Of a stretch of 10,675 nt of DNA, positions 1 through 6,519 are shown one piece after another. How positions within the stretch are numbered: the stretch's first letter is position 1; the number at the start of each line of letters is the position of its first letter. Below the pieces are notes generated by a model. That model saw only the letters and a list, made by a program, of their open reading frames with translations, had not been told where the DNA came from and ran no database searches. The position numbers and the translations under genes are program-made. Source of the DNA: an uncultured Selenomonadales bacterium (GTDB taxonomy: Bacteria > Bacillota_C > Negativicutes > Selenomonadales > Selenomonadaceae); contig CAMYWI010000017.1 of assembly GCA_947302675.1 (NCBI GenBank), forward strand, positions 1 through 10,675, read 5' to 3'.

Positions 1-2
1 GC

Positions 3-1406
3 TTAATCGCGACGATAATTTCAGTGATACTGGGCTTGGCGGCGGCGTGGAGTTTGGAGCGGACGGCGATTCGCGGAAAAAATTTCTTCGCGATAACTTT
101 CGGCGTGCCCATGCTTATCCCGTCAATCTCGCACTCGTTCGGACTGGTCGCGCTGTTCGGAGCCAACGGTTGGCTAACGAACCTTTTTCATTGGGACTTC
201 AGCATTTACGGCACGGCGGGCATTATCGCCGGCTCGATCATGTATGCATTTCCGGTTGCGTTTTTTATTTTTATAAGCGTACTGCGTTGCGAAGACGGCT
301 TGCCCTACCTCGCGGCGGAAGTTTTAGGCGTCCCGCGCAGTCGCCAATTCCTCGACTTGACGTTGCCCTACCTCAAGCGCACGATTATTTCAACGGGCTT
401 TGCGATTTTCTCGATGATTGTCACGGATTACGGCGTACCGCTCATGATTGGCGGCAAGACTTTAACGCTGTCGGTGCTCATGTACAACAAAGCCGTCGCG
501 ATGCTTGATTATGATTCGGGGAGCGTGCTCGGCGCGATTTTGATTGTGCCCGCGCTTATTGCCTTCCTCGCCGACTTGCTCAATCCGCCGCTCAAGCAAA
601 ATGATTACGCCAAAAATATTTCCTTCGCCGAGAAAACTTCGCGGGCTGATAAAATTATCTTTATCTTCTGCGCGGGACTGAGCTTGCTGATAATCGCGCC
701 GCTCGTAACGTTTTGCGTGATGACTTTCGCGGCGAAGTATCCCGTCGATATGAGCTTTACGCTTTATCACGTGACGCGCACGATTCACAGGGGCGCACTC
801 GATAACTGGCTGAATTCGATTTTAATAGCGGGCGCATCGGCAATCGTCGGGACGATTTTTTCATTCACGGCGGCTTATTTCTCGACGCGAACGGAAGGAC
901 TTGCCGCAAGGATTATTCATTTGCTGTCGATTTTGCCGATGACGATACCGGGCATTGCGCTCGGCTTGGGTTACGTGATTCTCTTCCACGACGCGACGAT
1001 TTACGGCACGCTGATAATCTTGGTTGCGGTCAACGTCATGCACTTTTTCGCGTCGCCGTATCTGATGATGCGCAACACACTTGAAAAAATTTCGGCGAAC
1101 GTCGAGGCGGTTGGAAAAGTTTTGGGCGTCCCGCGCAGATTTATAATTCGCGACGTTATTTTGCCAAAGGTGCGATTCAGCTTGTGCGAAATGTTCGCGT
1201 ATTTTTTCGTGAACGCGATGATGACGATTTCTGCCGTGAGTTACTTGGCACCACCCGCGCCAAAGCCGCTCGCGCTCATGATAACGCAATTTGAGGCGCA
1301 ACGGCTCATGGAAAGTGCGGCGGCGGTCTCGCTTTTGATTCTGCTGACGAATTTACTTTTAAAAATTTTTTTCGCCAAGCTCGGCAAAAAGTTTGCGGCG
1401 CGATAA
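3..1406 (+). CDS. Fused two-unit ABC importer permease (Fe3+/2-aminoethylphosphonate type), 5' partial
   Basis: This is the membrane channel of an ABC importer in which both permease halves are joined in one chain. The frame is open back to base 3, so the gene starts before the window and the GTG at 24 is probably internal; relatives are usually about 550 residues and some 90 are missing here. Counting from that GTG, two EAA loops that dock on the ATPase are visible: residues about 97-120 (AAEVLGVPR, then LP) and 361-385 (EAVGKVLGVPR, then LP). Hydrophobic segments surround both, with a polar linker near 190-210. A stretch GVPMLIPSISHSFG at residues 27-40 and the following LFGANG resemble FbpB/PhnU-type permeases for iron(III) or aminoethylphosphonate. 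The substrate cannot be fixed from the sequence. The ATPase and binding protein are presumably upstream, outside the window. No terminator follows, so read-through into the next gene is possible. Confidence 0.85.
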   Translation, partial: LIATIISVILGLAAAWSLERTAIRGKNFFAITFGVPMLIPSISHSFGLVALFGANGWLTNLFHWDFSIYGTAGIIAGSIMYAFPVAFFIFISVLRCEDGLPYLAAEVLGVPRSRQFLDLTLPYLKRTIISTGFAIFSMIVTDYGVPLMIGGKTLTLSVLMYNKAVAMLDYDSGSVLGAILIVPALIAFLADLLNPPLKQNDYAKNISFAEKTSRADKIIFIFCAGLSLLIIAPLVTFCVMTFAAKYPVDMSFTLYHVTRTIHRGALDNWLNSILIAGASAIVGTIFSFTAAYFSTRTEGLAARIIHLLSILPMTIPGIALGLGYVILFHDATIYGTLIILVAVNVMHFFASPYLMMRNTLEKISANVEAVGKVLGVPRRFIIRDVILPKVRFSLCEMFAYFFVNAMMTISAVSYLAPPAPKPLALMITQFEAQRLMESAAAVSLLILLTNLLLKIFFAKLGKKFAAR

Positions 1407-1424
1407 AAATTCCTTGTGATTTTG

Positions 1425-1433
1425 TGTTAGAAT
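1425..1433 (+). promoter_or_regulatory. Possible extended -10 promoter for the sugar transferase gene
   Basis: The 56-bp gap after the permease holds TGTTAGAAT, which matches an extended -10 element (TG, one base, then TAGAAT at 1428-1433). It lies 29 bp before the ATG at 1463. No convincing -35 stands 16-18 bp upstream; that place is an A-rich run. The TAGAAT hexamer is the same as in the stronger promoter at 3538-3543, which adds some weight. Confidence 0.35.
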
Positions 1434-1462
1434 AAGCGCAAAAAATTTTTGAGAGGAAAAAT

Positions 1463-2896
1463 ATGACTGCAAAAAAAAATTCGACGACCCTGAGTTCATT
1501 TGCGCCGCCGATTTTATTTTTACTGTTTGATTATCTGGGCGTGGTGCTGAGCGAACACTTTGCCTTTGTATTGCGCGACGCCCTCGACACTTGGAACCGC
1601 GTCACTTACGTTTACGCCGACGCTTACATTTATGGTTGGGTGCCGTTGTTGTTTTTGATTTTCTTGGGGCAGTCGCGCACGTATCGGCAAATGAAGCCAG
1701 TCGTTGACACCATGCGCGAGATCTTCCAATCGGTGTTCGCGGGCTGGATCGCGTCGATAATCATCATTTACTTTTTGAAGGCGAGCAACGCCTCGTCGCG
1801 GCTGTTCATAATTTTGTTCGGGTTGTTCGTGCTGATAAATGTCTGCGTGATTCGCTACGTCGTGCTGAAATTTCTCAAGCGGCGCAACATTTTCTACGAG
1901 CCGATAATTTTAATCGGGGCGGGCAAGACAGCGGAGCGGCTGATAAAATTTTGGGCGGAGGATTTAGGTTATCGCTATAAAATCGTCGGGCTGATTGATG
2001 ATTGTCCCGTCTCGAAAATTTTGCCGCGCGACTTCCCGATATTGGGCGGTTTCGACGAGGCGCGAAGTATTGTCCGAGCCGCGCAGGTTAAAACGGTCGT
2101 GATAGCCGCGCCGGGTCTCGACAAAGAGCGACTTCAAGAACTTATCAACAGAATTCAACCGCACGTCAAAAATATTTCGTTCGTGCCGGATTTAATCGGG
2201 ACGCCGATGTCGAGTGCGGAGCTTTCGATTTTGTTCAGCGAGAAGATTTTGATGCTCAACCTGCGCAACAACCTTTCGCGCCCGTACAACCGCGCGATTA
2301 AGAGAATTTTTGACTTGACGCTGACGATTGGCGGCGGGCTGATAATTTTGCCGGTGATGTTGGTGATTGCGATTTTGGTCGGCATTGACAATCGCGGGCG
2401 AATAATTTTTGCGCATAAGCGAGTTGGCGCGGCAGGGAAAAAGTTTCCTTGCTATAAGTTTCAAACAATGGTAGCGGACTCCGACGCGCAGTTGAAAAAA
2501 TATCTCGCCGAAAATCCCGAAGCGCGGCGCGAGTGGGAAGAGACTTTTAAGCTGACCAATGACCCGCGAGTTACTAAGCTTGGGAATTTTTTACGGCGAA
2601 CGAGCTTGGACGAGTTGCCGCAACTTTGGAATGTGATTCGCGGCGAAATGAGCCTTGTCGGTCCGCGCCCGATTGTTCAAGCGGAAGTCTCGCGTTACGG
2701 CAAAAATATTCGCGAATATTACATGGTGTTGCCTGGCATAACGGGCATGTGGCAGGTCAGCGGCAGGAGCGATACCACTTACGCCGAGCGCGTCGCAATG
2801 GATACTTGGTACGTGCGCAACTGGTCGGTTTGGATTGATATCATGTATCTTTTCAAGACGGTTAAGGCGGTCTTTCGCGGAACCGGAGCGTACTGA
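1463..2896 (+). CDS. wbaP: Undecaprenyl-phosphate hexose-1-phosphate transferase, WbaP family
   Basis: The enzyme moves a sugar-1-phosphate (galactose or glucose) from its UDP-sugar to undecaprenyl phosphate on the inner face of the cytoplasmic membrane, the first committed step of capsule, O-antigen or exopolysaccharide repeat-unit synthesis. The ATG at 1463 follows GAGAGGA. At 477 residues it has the normal full WbaP length. Residues about 12-135 are an N-terminal membrane bundle, 145-255 a Rossmann-like CoA-binding-type domain (IILIGAGKTAERL), and 278-477 the catalytic sugar-transferase domain with its own membrane helix at 283-305. Hallmarks are KFQTM (332-336), the WbaP-type NPEARREWEETFKLTNDPR stretch (351-369), the catalytic Asp-Glu pair in TSLDELPQLWN (D383, E384), LVGPRP (398-403), GITGMWQVSGRSD (425-437) and the terminal GAY. 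No glycosyltransferase, flippase or polymerase gene is beside it, so it may act for a polysaccharide locus elsewhere. The exact sugar is not readable from the sequence. Confidence 0.93.
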   Translation: MTAKKNSTTLSSFAPPILFLLFDYLGVVLSEHFAFVLRDALDTWNRVTYVYADAYIYGWVPLLFLIFLGQSRTYRQMKPVVDTMREIFQSVFAGWIASIIIIYFLKASNASSRLFIILFGLFVLINVCVIRYVVLKFLKRRNIFYEPIILIGAGKTAERLIKFWAEDLGYRYKIVGLIDDCPVSKILPRDFPILGGFDEARSIVRAAQVKTVVIAAPGLDKERLQELINRIQPHVKNISFVPDLIGTPMSSAELSILFSEKILMLNLRNNLSRPYNRAIKRIFDLTLTIGGGLIILPVMLVIAILVGIDNRGRIIFAHKRVGAAGKKFPCYKFQTMVADSDAQLKKYLAENPEARREWEETFKLTNDPRVTKLGNFLRRTSLDELPQLWNVIRGEMSLVGPRPIVQAEVSRYGKNIREYYMVLPGITGMWQVSGRSDTTYAERVAMDTWYVRNWSVWIDIMYLFKTVKAVFRGTGAY

Positions 2897-2900
2897 TTGC

Positions 2901-2908
2901 AAAGGAGG
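2901..2908 (+). promoter_or_regulatory. ubiX: Shine-Dalgarno that fixes the ubiX start
   Basis: AAAGGAGG sits 6 nt before the ATG at 2915. The in-frame TTG at 2897 lies upstream of this site and would add six residues not found in the family, so the ATG is chosen. Confidence 0.85.
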
Positions 2909-2914
2909 AATTTT

Positions 2915-3472
2915 ATGAGATTGATTGTTGGAATGACGGGCGCGAGCGGTGTCGTGATTGCCGTCGAACTTTTGCGCCGCCTTAAAGAAATTCAGGAGGT
3001 CGAGACGCATTTAATCATTACGGAGGGCGCGGAGCTTACTATTCGCGACGAGACTAACTTTGATATTTTCGAGATTCGACGCCTCGCCGACCGCGTCTAC
3101 GACGTAAATCAAATGGACGCCTCCATTGCAAGCGGCAGTTTTCTCGTCGACGGTATGATTATCGTCCCGTGCACAATGAAAACTCTCGCGGGCATTGCGG
3201 CGGGCTACTGCGAAAATCTTCTGCTCCGCGCCGCCGACGTTTGTATTAAAGAAAATCGCAAGCTCCTGCTCGTGCCGCGCGAAATGCCATTCAGCCGAAT
3301 TCACCTGCGCAACATGAAGGAACTCGCCGACTGCGGCGCAATCATTATGCCGCCCGTCATGACTTTCTACAACACGCCGTCAAATCTCCAAGCGCAGATA
3401 AATCACGTCGTCAACAAAATTCTGCGGCTGTTCAATCTGCCAGACGACATGCCCGAATGGCACACGCCTTGA
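2915..3472 (+). CDS. ubiX: UbiX-family flavin prenyltransferase
   Basis: UbiX joins a dimethylallyl group to reduced FMN to make prenylated FMN, the cofactor of UbiD-type reversible decarboxylases; it is a soluble cytoplasmic protein. The 185-residue product matches E. coli UbiX along its whole length as I remember that sequence. Visible marks are the flavin-binding GMTGASG (6-12), SGSF (73-76), PCTMKTLAGI (85-94), LLLRAADVCIKE (102-113) with R105 and K112, the R-E-x-P segment (122-125), HLRNM (130-134) and GAIIMPPVMTFYNTP (141-155). These cover the prenyl-phosphate and FMN-binding positions, so the enzyme should be active. It begins 18 bp after the sugar transferase stop and is likely co-transcribed with it. 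A functional link to polysaccharide synthesis is not obvious. No UbiD partner is in view; an aromatic-acid decarboxylase subunit B (BsdB/VdcB) would look alike. Confidence 0.93.
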   Translation: MRLIVGMTGASGVVIAVELLRRLKEIQEVETHLIITEGAELTIRDETNFDIFEIRRLADRVYDVNQMDASIASGSFLVDGMIIVPCTMKTLAGIAAGYCENLLLRAADVCIKENRKLLLVPREMPFSRIHLRNMKELADCGAIIMPPVMTFYNTPSNLQAQINHVVNKILRLFNLPDDMPEWHTP

Positions 3473-3482
3473 CAAAATTTTT

Positions 3483-3513
3483 ATCGGAAAGTCAAAAGCT
3501 TTCCGATTTTTTT
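3483..3513 (+). terminator. Rho-independent terminator after ubiX
   Basis: ATCGGAAAG (3483-3491) pairs perfectly with CTTTCCGAT (3499-3507) around a 7-nt loop, and is followed by a run of seven T (3507-3513). It starts 10 bp after the ubiX stop and separates this transcript from the five-gene operon. Confidence 0.9.
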
Positions 3514-3514
3514 A

Positions 3515-3543
3515 TTGCAACTACGAAAATTTTTTTATAGAAT
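3515..3543 (+). promoter_or_regulatory. Sigma-70 type promoter of the five-gene exported-protein operon
   Basis: TTGCAA (3515-3520) and TAGAAT (3538-3543) are spaced by exactly 17 bp, with an A/T-rich spacer. Both hexamers are near consensus. It begins right after the terminator T-run and 62 bp before the first ATG (3577). No further terminator is seen before 7768, so it probably drives all five genes. Confidence 0.75.
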
Positions 3544-3563
3544 ACAAGAAAATTTACTTTGGC

Positions 3564-3570
3564 GAGGAGG
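3564..3570 (+). promoter_or_regulatory. Shine-Dalgarno fixing the start of the first cassette gene
   Basis: GAGGAGG lies 6 nt before the ATG at 3577. The in-frame TTG at 3559 is upstream of it and would put three arginines before the signal peptide, so it is not used. Confidence 0.8.
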
Positions 3571-3576
3571 AGACTT

Positions 3577-4455
3577 ATGAGAAAATTTTTTATCGCGCTG
3601 GCGTTGCTTATGTTGATAAATATTTCGGCGAGTGCGCAGGAGGTTACGGCTGAGGGCGCGGGCAGGAACAGAGACGAGGCTATTGCCAATGCTGAACGCG
3701 CCGCCGTTGAACAGGTCGTTGGAAATTTCGTTGACTCTCAAACGCTGGTTGGAAATGCAATGCTCAAGCTCGACGAAATTTATACGCGTGCGCAAGGTTT
3801 CGTCAGCGGCGTCAAAATTTTGAGCGAGGGAATATCCAAAGGGCTTTACAAAGTCACTGCGCGAATGAATGTTGAAAGCGAACCCAACAGCGCGTTAATT
3901 GGTCAGCTCGAAACGGTCATGCGGCTAAACGACCCGCGAATCACCGTTATAATGATGCGCGATAACATGGCGGCGGGCACGCACGACGAATTGGCGGAGA
4001 GCGCACTCAATGACAAACTCTTGGCGGTCGGTTTTAGTCACATTGTCGACGCGGACATTGTTGCTAATCTCGAAAACGCGCAACTGCTCGAAAGGCTTTA
4101 CAACGGCGAGAAAGGGCTTGTCGGCGTCGGCTCAAGCTACGGCGCGGATTATCTCGTGCTCGGTCAAACTCACACCAATTCGCAAAACGTTCAGCTGCCC
4201 GACTACAAAACTGGCGGCTATAAGACAATGGCAATGATTGTTGCCAACGCCGACATTACCGCGAAAATTATCAAGCTGACGACCGGCGAGATTGTCGGGA
4301 CTTTTTCCGTGACGGCGAAGGGCAACGACGTTATCAAGGACAACTCCGAGCGCAACGCGATTCGTAACGCCGCCGAGAATGCCGCACTGGAGCTTGAGAA
4401 GAAGTTTAAAAAGCTGGCGATGACGGTTCGTTCGACAAGTCATTTCAGATTGTAA
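3577..4455 (+). CDS. Exported FlgT-N/LPP20-like plus CsgG/TolB-N-like (ABD) protein, cassette gene 1
   Basis: A 292-residue exported protein of unproven role. Residues 1-20 form a Sec signal peptide (MRKFF, hydrophobic core, cleavage probably after SASA before Q21), with no lipobox cysteine. Residues about 21-100 look like the N-terminal domain of the flagellar H-ring protein FlgT and the LPP20 family: VTAEGAGRNRDEAIANAE, then AVEQVVGNFVDSQTLVGN (43-60), then a strand with GFVSGVKILSEG and YKVTARMNV (91-99). Residues about 118-285 have the strand-helix pattern of the CsgG/LpoB/TolB-N fold, with YGADYLVLGQ (188-197) and ITAKIIKLTTGEIVGTFSV (227-245). Order and size recall FlgT N plus middle domains, but no flagellar gene is nearby. 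It is first in an operon of five secreted proteins, so it may be a scaffold of a periplasmic assembly; that is inference. A general LPP20-type envelope protein is the main alternative. Confidence 0.8.
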   Translation: MRKFFIALALLMLINISASAQEVTAEGAGRNRDEAIANAERAAVEQVVGNFVDSQTLVGNAMLKLDEIYTRAQGFVSGVKILSEGISKGLYKVTARMNVESEPNSALIGQLETVMRLNDPRITVIMMRDNMAAGTHDELAESALNDKLLAVGFSHIVDADIVANLENAQLLERLYNGEKGLVGVGSSYGADYLVLGQTHTNSQNVQLPDYKTGGYKTMAMIVANADITAKIIKLTTGEIVGTFSVTAKGNDVIKDNSERNAIRNAAENAALELEKKFKKLAMTVRSTSHFRL

Positions 4456-4459
4456 GGAG
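4454..4459 (+). promoter_or_regulatory. Shine-Dalgarno supporting a TTG start
   Basis: AAGGAG, overlapping the stop codon of the previous gene, lies 9 nt before the TTG at 4469. An in-frame TGA at 4460-4462 rules out any start further upstream, and starting later would remove the signal peptide, so TTG is the initiator. Confidence 0.75.
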
Positions 4460-4468
4460 TGATTAGCG

Positions 4469-5095
4469 TTGAAGAAATTTTTCACAGCAATAATTTTTAT
4501 GATAATCTGCGCGGCGAGCACGAACTGTTTTGCGTCGACAAGCGGAGCAATGCGCTTGGGGATTTTGCCGGTGTTCAAGGCGGCGTCGGTCTCAGCTAAC
4601 TTGACGCTCGACGACACAGAAATTGCCACGAGTGCGATTTATGCGGGACTATCGAATTGCCCCGACTTTGAATTACTCTCGCGCACTGACGTTGATAAAC
4701 TCGTTCAGGAGCACGAACTCACGGCAACGGGGCTTATCGACGACTCAACGGCTCCCGCCTTCGGGCGAATGCTCGGCGCGGAATATCTGCTGATTACGAA
4801 CGTCACGGGACTAAGCAACACCAAGAAAAGCGGCTCGGTTATCGGCAGTGGCAAAAATAATTACGTCGTGACGGCGCGAATGGCGGCGCGGATTGTCGAA
4901 GTCGAGACGGGACGCGTGGTTCTCGCCGCGACGAGTTCCGCTACTTCAAAAGTAAAAGTCACGGGCAGTTTGGTGCGCGTTGGCACGAATAATTTCAGTG
5001 CGGAGCTTGCCGAAGAGGCTCTTGAAAAGGCGGCAGAAGATCTCGTCGAAAAGTTACTTGCGAATCTCGAAGCTAAAAAGAGGGCAAGACAATGA
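4469..5095 (+). CDS. Exported CsgG-domain protein, cassette gene 2
   Basis: A 208-residue exported protein and the clearest CsgG-family member of the cassette. Residues 1-22 are a Sec signal peptide (MKKFFTAIIF start; cleavage probably after CFA). C14 and C20 lie in or near the hydrophobic core but neither has a proper lipobox before it, so a lipid anchor is unlikely. The mature part shows the fold in order: first strand LGILPVF (30-36), a helix, FELLSRTDVDKLVQEHEL (67-84), TGLIDDSTAPAFGRMLGAEY (87-106), strand LLITNVTG (107-114), a basic/glycine hairpin, and ARIVEVETGRVVLAATSS (140-157), ending in an amphipathic helix 178-203. The R-T-D and E-H-E-L region matches the CsgG family signature. 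CsgG itself is an outer-membrane export pore with long extra hairpins; this one is smaller, so a LpoB- or TolB-like soluble periplasmic helper is more likely. Its stop overlaps the next start by 4 bp. Confidence 0.87.
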   Translation: MKKFFTAIIFMIICAASTNCFASTSGAMRLGILPVFKAASVSANLTLDDTEIATSAIYAGLSNCPDFELLSRTDVDKLVQEHELTATGLIDDSTAPAFGRMLGAEYLLITNVTGLSNTKKSGSVIGSGKNNYVVTARMAARIVEVETGRVVLAATSSATSKVKVTGSLVRVGTNNFSAELAEEALEKAAEDLVEKLLANLEAKKRARQ

Positions 5096-5916
5096 AACTC
5101 TTTATAAAAATTTTAATCGCGATGATGATTCTTTGCACAGGCTCCACGTCGCAGGCAGCCTTTGAAAAATCTTCAAGCGGACCGACGATACTACTTGCGG
5201 AAGTCAAAGGTTACGGCGAAGACGAATTACGCCCAGAGTTCTTGGAAAATTTCCGCGAGGCACTCGGTGACGAAATGCAGCAGTCAAAAGTTTTCGCAAC
5301 GGACTTATCGCGCTTGTCAAACGGCACGTATCTTGACTTGGACGCGCAGGAGCCGGAAGACAAATTATTTTCGCTGATTCACATGGACGCCATTGCCAAC
5401 GGGCATTTGTACCGCCGCGAGCTTGCCAACGCGCAGATGATTCGCTACGGCGATTCGGTCAAGGGCAAGGCTTATTATCAAGACGACGAAAAAACCGCCG
5501 CCCGCATGAAGTTGGAAGGCAAGCCTTACACGCTCAGCACGAACATAACGCAGATGGCGATTGAGCTTGGCAACAAGTACGGCGTGGATTATCTGCTGTT
5601 CGTGAACGTGCGTGATGCCGATGTTTTCAGGAAGACCGGCGGGATTTTCGGGACGCACACGACAGCGGAGGAACTTGAAAAAGGTATGCGCGGCAAAAAA
5701 ATTACCTTCGAGTTGGAATATTATTTAGTCAACGTCAAGACGTGCAAAGTTTATGAGGGGCAGAACGCGCAAAAGAAAACCGCGCTAATAAGAAATGTCG
5801 TCGTCGGCAAGTCGGGGCAGAAGGCGAACGCGACACAACTTTTAACCGAAATTTTAAAAGATCAAGCGGATCAAATCGTCAAAGGATTGGAGACAAAGGG
5901 TTTGAAGACTGTTTGA
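5092..5916 (+). CDS. Exported diverged ABD-like protein, cassette gene 3
   Basis: I do not recognise a named family for this 274-residue protein. Residues 1-22 are a signal peptide (MKLFIKILIAMMIL core, cleavage probably after SQA); C15 does not sit in a valid lipobox. The mature chain follows the cassette pattern with longer inserts: opening strand TILLAEVKGYG (32-42), helix EFLENFREALGDEMQQSK (49-66), a tyrosine- and charge-rich insert (about 100-150), helix plus strand YGVDYLLFVNV (163-173), and EYYLVNVKTCKVYEGQNAQ (209-227) where a cysteine stands at the usual glycine of the T-G-K-V turn. The C-terminal helix is 246-268. The ATG overlaps the previous TGA in an ATGA junction, with AAGAGGG 7 nt upstream, so translation of the two genes is probably coupled. 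A periplasmic role as a partner of gene 2 is a guess from that coupling and the shared fold. Confidence 0.8.
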   Translation: MKLFIKILIAMMILCTGSTSQAAFEKSSSGPTILLAEVKGYGEDELRPEFLENFREALGDEMQQSKVFATDLSRLSNGTYLDLDAQEPEDKLFSLIHMDAIANGHLYRRELANAQMIRYGDSVKGKAYYQDDEKTAARMKLEGKPYTLSTNITQMAIELGNKYGVDYLLFVNVRDADVFRKTGGIFGTHTTAEELEKGMRGKKITFELEYYLVNVKTCKVYEGQNAQKKTALIRNVVVGKSGQKANATQLLTEILKDQADQIVKGLETKGLKTV

Positions 5917-5925
5917 GGTTGAATC

Positions 5926-6519
5926 ATGAGACTGAAAATTTTTTTGACTGCGATAATATTTTTGATTGCCGCGCAGGTCGAGGCGGCGGAGACTTTCGGC
6001 GTCATGGACATAATCAGCCGCGTCAACGTCACGAATTTAAAGGGCGAAGTCGTTCAAACCTTCCCCAACGCGCGACACGAAATGCTTGCCGAGCTTGAGG
6101 AATTGCTTGTAATTCCGGGCAAGGTAGAAATGGTTGACTTCGGCTCTGAGTTTCAAATCGAGGCGATGAACGAGCAAATCATCATGCAACAACTCGGCGC
6201 GAATCAAATCACGCAGACGAATTACGCGGCTTGCAATTACATAATGTTCATGTACCTGACGAATTGCAACGAGGTTATCGAGGACAAGATTGTCAAGAAG
6301 AGCAACGCGGTTAAGGTCGACTTGAGTGCGCGGATTATCGAGAAGGCGTCGGGCAAATGCGTTTTCGTCGCGACGGGTTCGGGCGTTGCCAAAGCCAATG
6401 ACTATCGGGCGTTGGGGATTTTCAAGTTCAAAACTTTTGAGTGTCCCGAAGAACAATTTTACGCGGCGATAAAGGCGGCGACTCATGAACTCGCCCTCAA
6501 GATTAGGGAGAGAATGTAA
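5926..6519 (+). CDS. Exported diverged ABD-like protein, cassette gene 4
   Basis: A 197-residue exported protein with no named family that I recognise. Residues 1-20 are a signal peptide (MRLKIFLTAIIFLIAAQVEA, cut before A21). The mature part shows a first strand ETFGVMDIISRVNV (22-35), a helix around 50-60, MVDFGSEFQIEAMNEQII (69-86) at the place of the CsgG L-x-R-x-x-x-D-x-x segment, strand YIMFMYLTN (105-113), then VDLSARIIEKASGKCVFVAT (131-150) and a final helix 175-196. Four cysteines (103, 114, 145, 173) remain after cleavage, enough for two disulfides in the periplasm; the other cassette proteins have few or none. The start follows the previous stop by 9 bp, with a GAGG overlapping that stop; its own stop overlaps the next ATG (TAATG). 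Confidence 0.8.
   Translation: MRLKIFLTAIIFLIAAQVEAAETFGVMDIISRVNVTNLKGEVVQTFPNARHEMLAELEELLVIPGKVEMVDFGSEFQIEAMNEQIIMQQLGANQITQTNYAACNYIMFMYLTNCNEVIEDKIVKKSNAVKVDLSARIIEKASGKCVFVATGSGVAKANDYRALGIFKFKTFECPEEQFYAAIKAATHELALKIRERM

Noticed and set aside
47..508. Overlapping plus-strand frame of 153 codons inside the permease
   Set aside because: The product is Arg/His-rich and has no membrane segments, while the permease frame has clear EAA loops.
1414..1433. TTGTGA plus TAGAAT as a full -35/-10 promoter
   Set aside because: The spacer is only 8 bp, too short; only the extended -10 reading is kept, at low confidence.
2897..2914. TTG start for ubiX
   Set aside because: It precedes the AAAGGAGG at 2901-2908; UbiX proteins begin close to the GASG motif as the ATG at 2915 gives.
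3559..3576. TTG start for cassette gene 1 upstream of the ribosome site
   Set aside because: It lies before the GAGGAGG at 3564-3570 and would add MARRRL to a good signal peptide; the ATG at 3577 fits better.
4469..5150. Lipoprotein signal peptides in cassette genes 2 and 3 (C14/C20 and C15)
   Set aside because: The residues before these cysteines (MII, TN, MIL) lack the small residue needed at -1; ordinary Sec cleavage sites follow.
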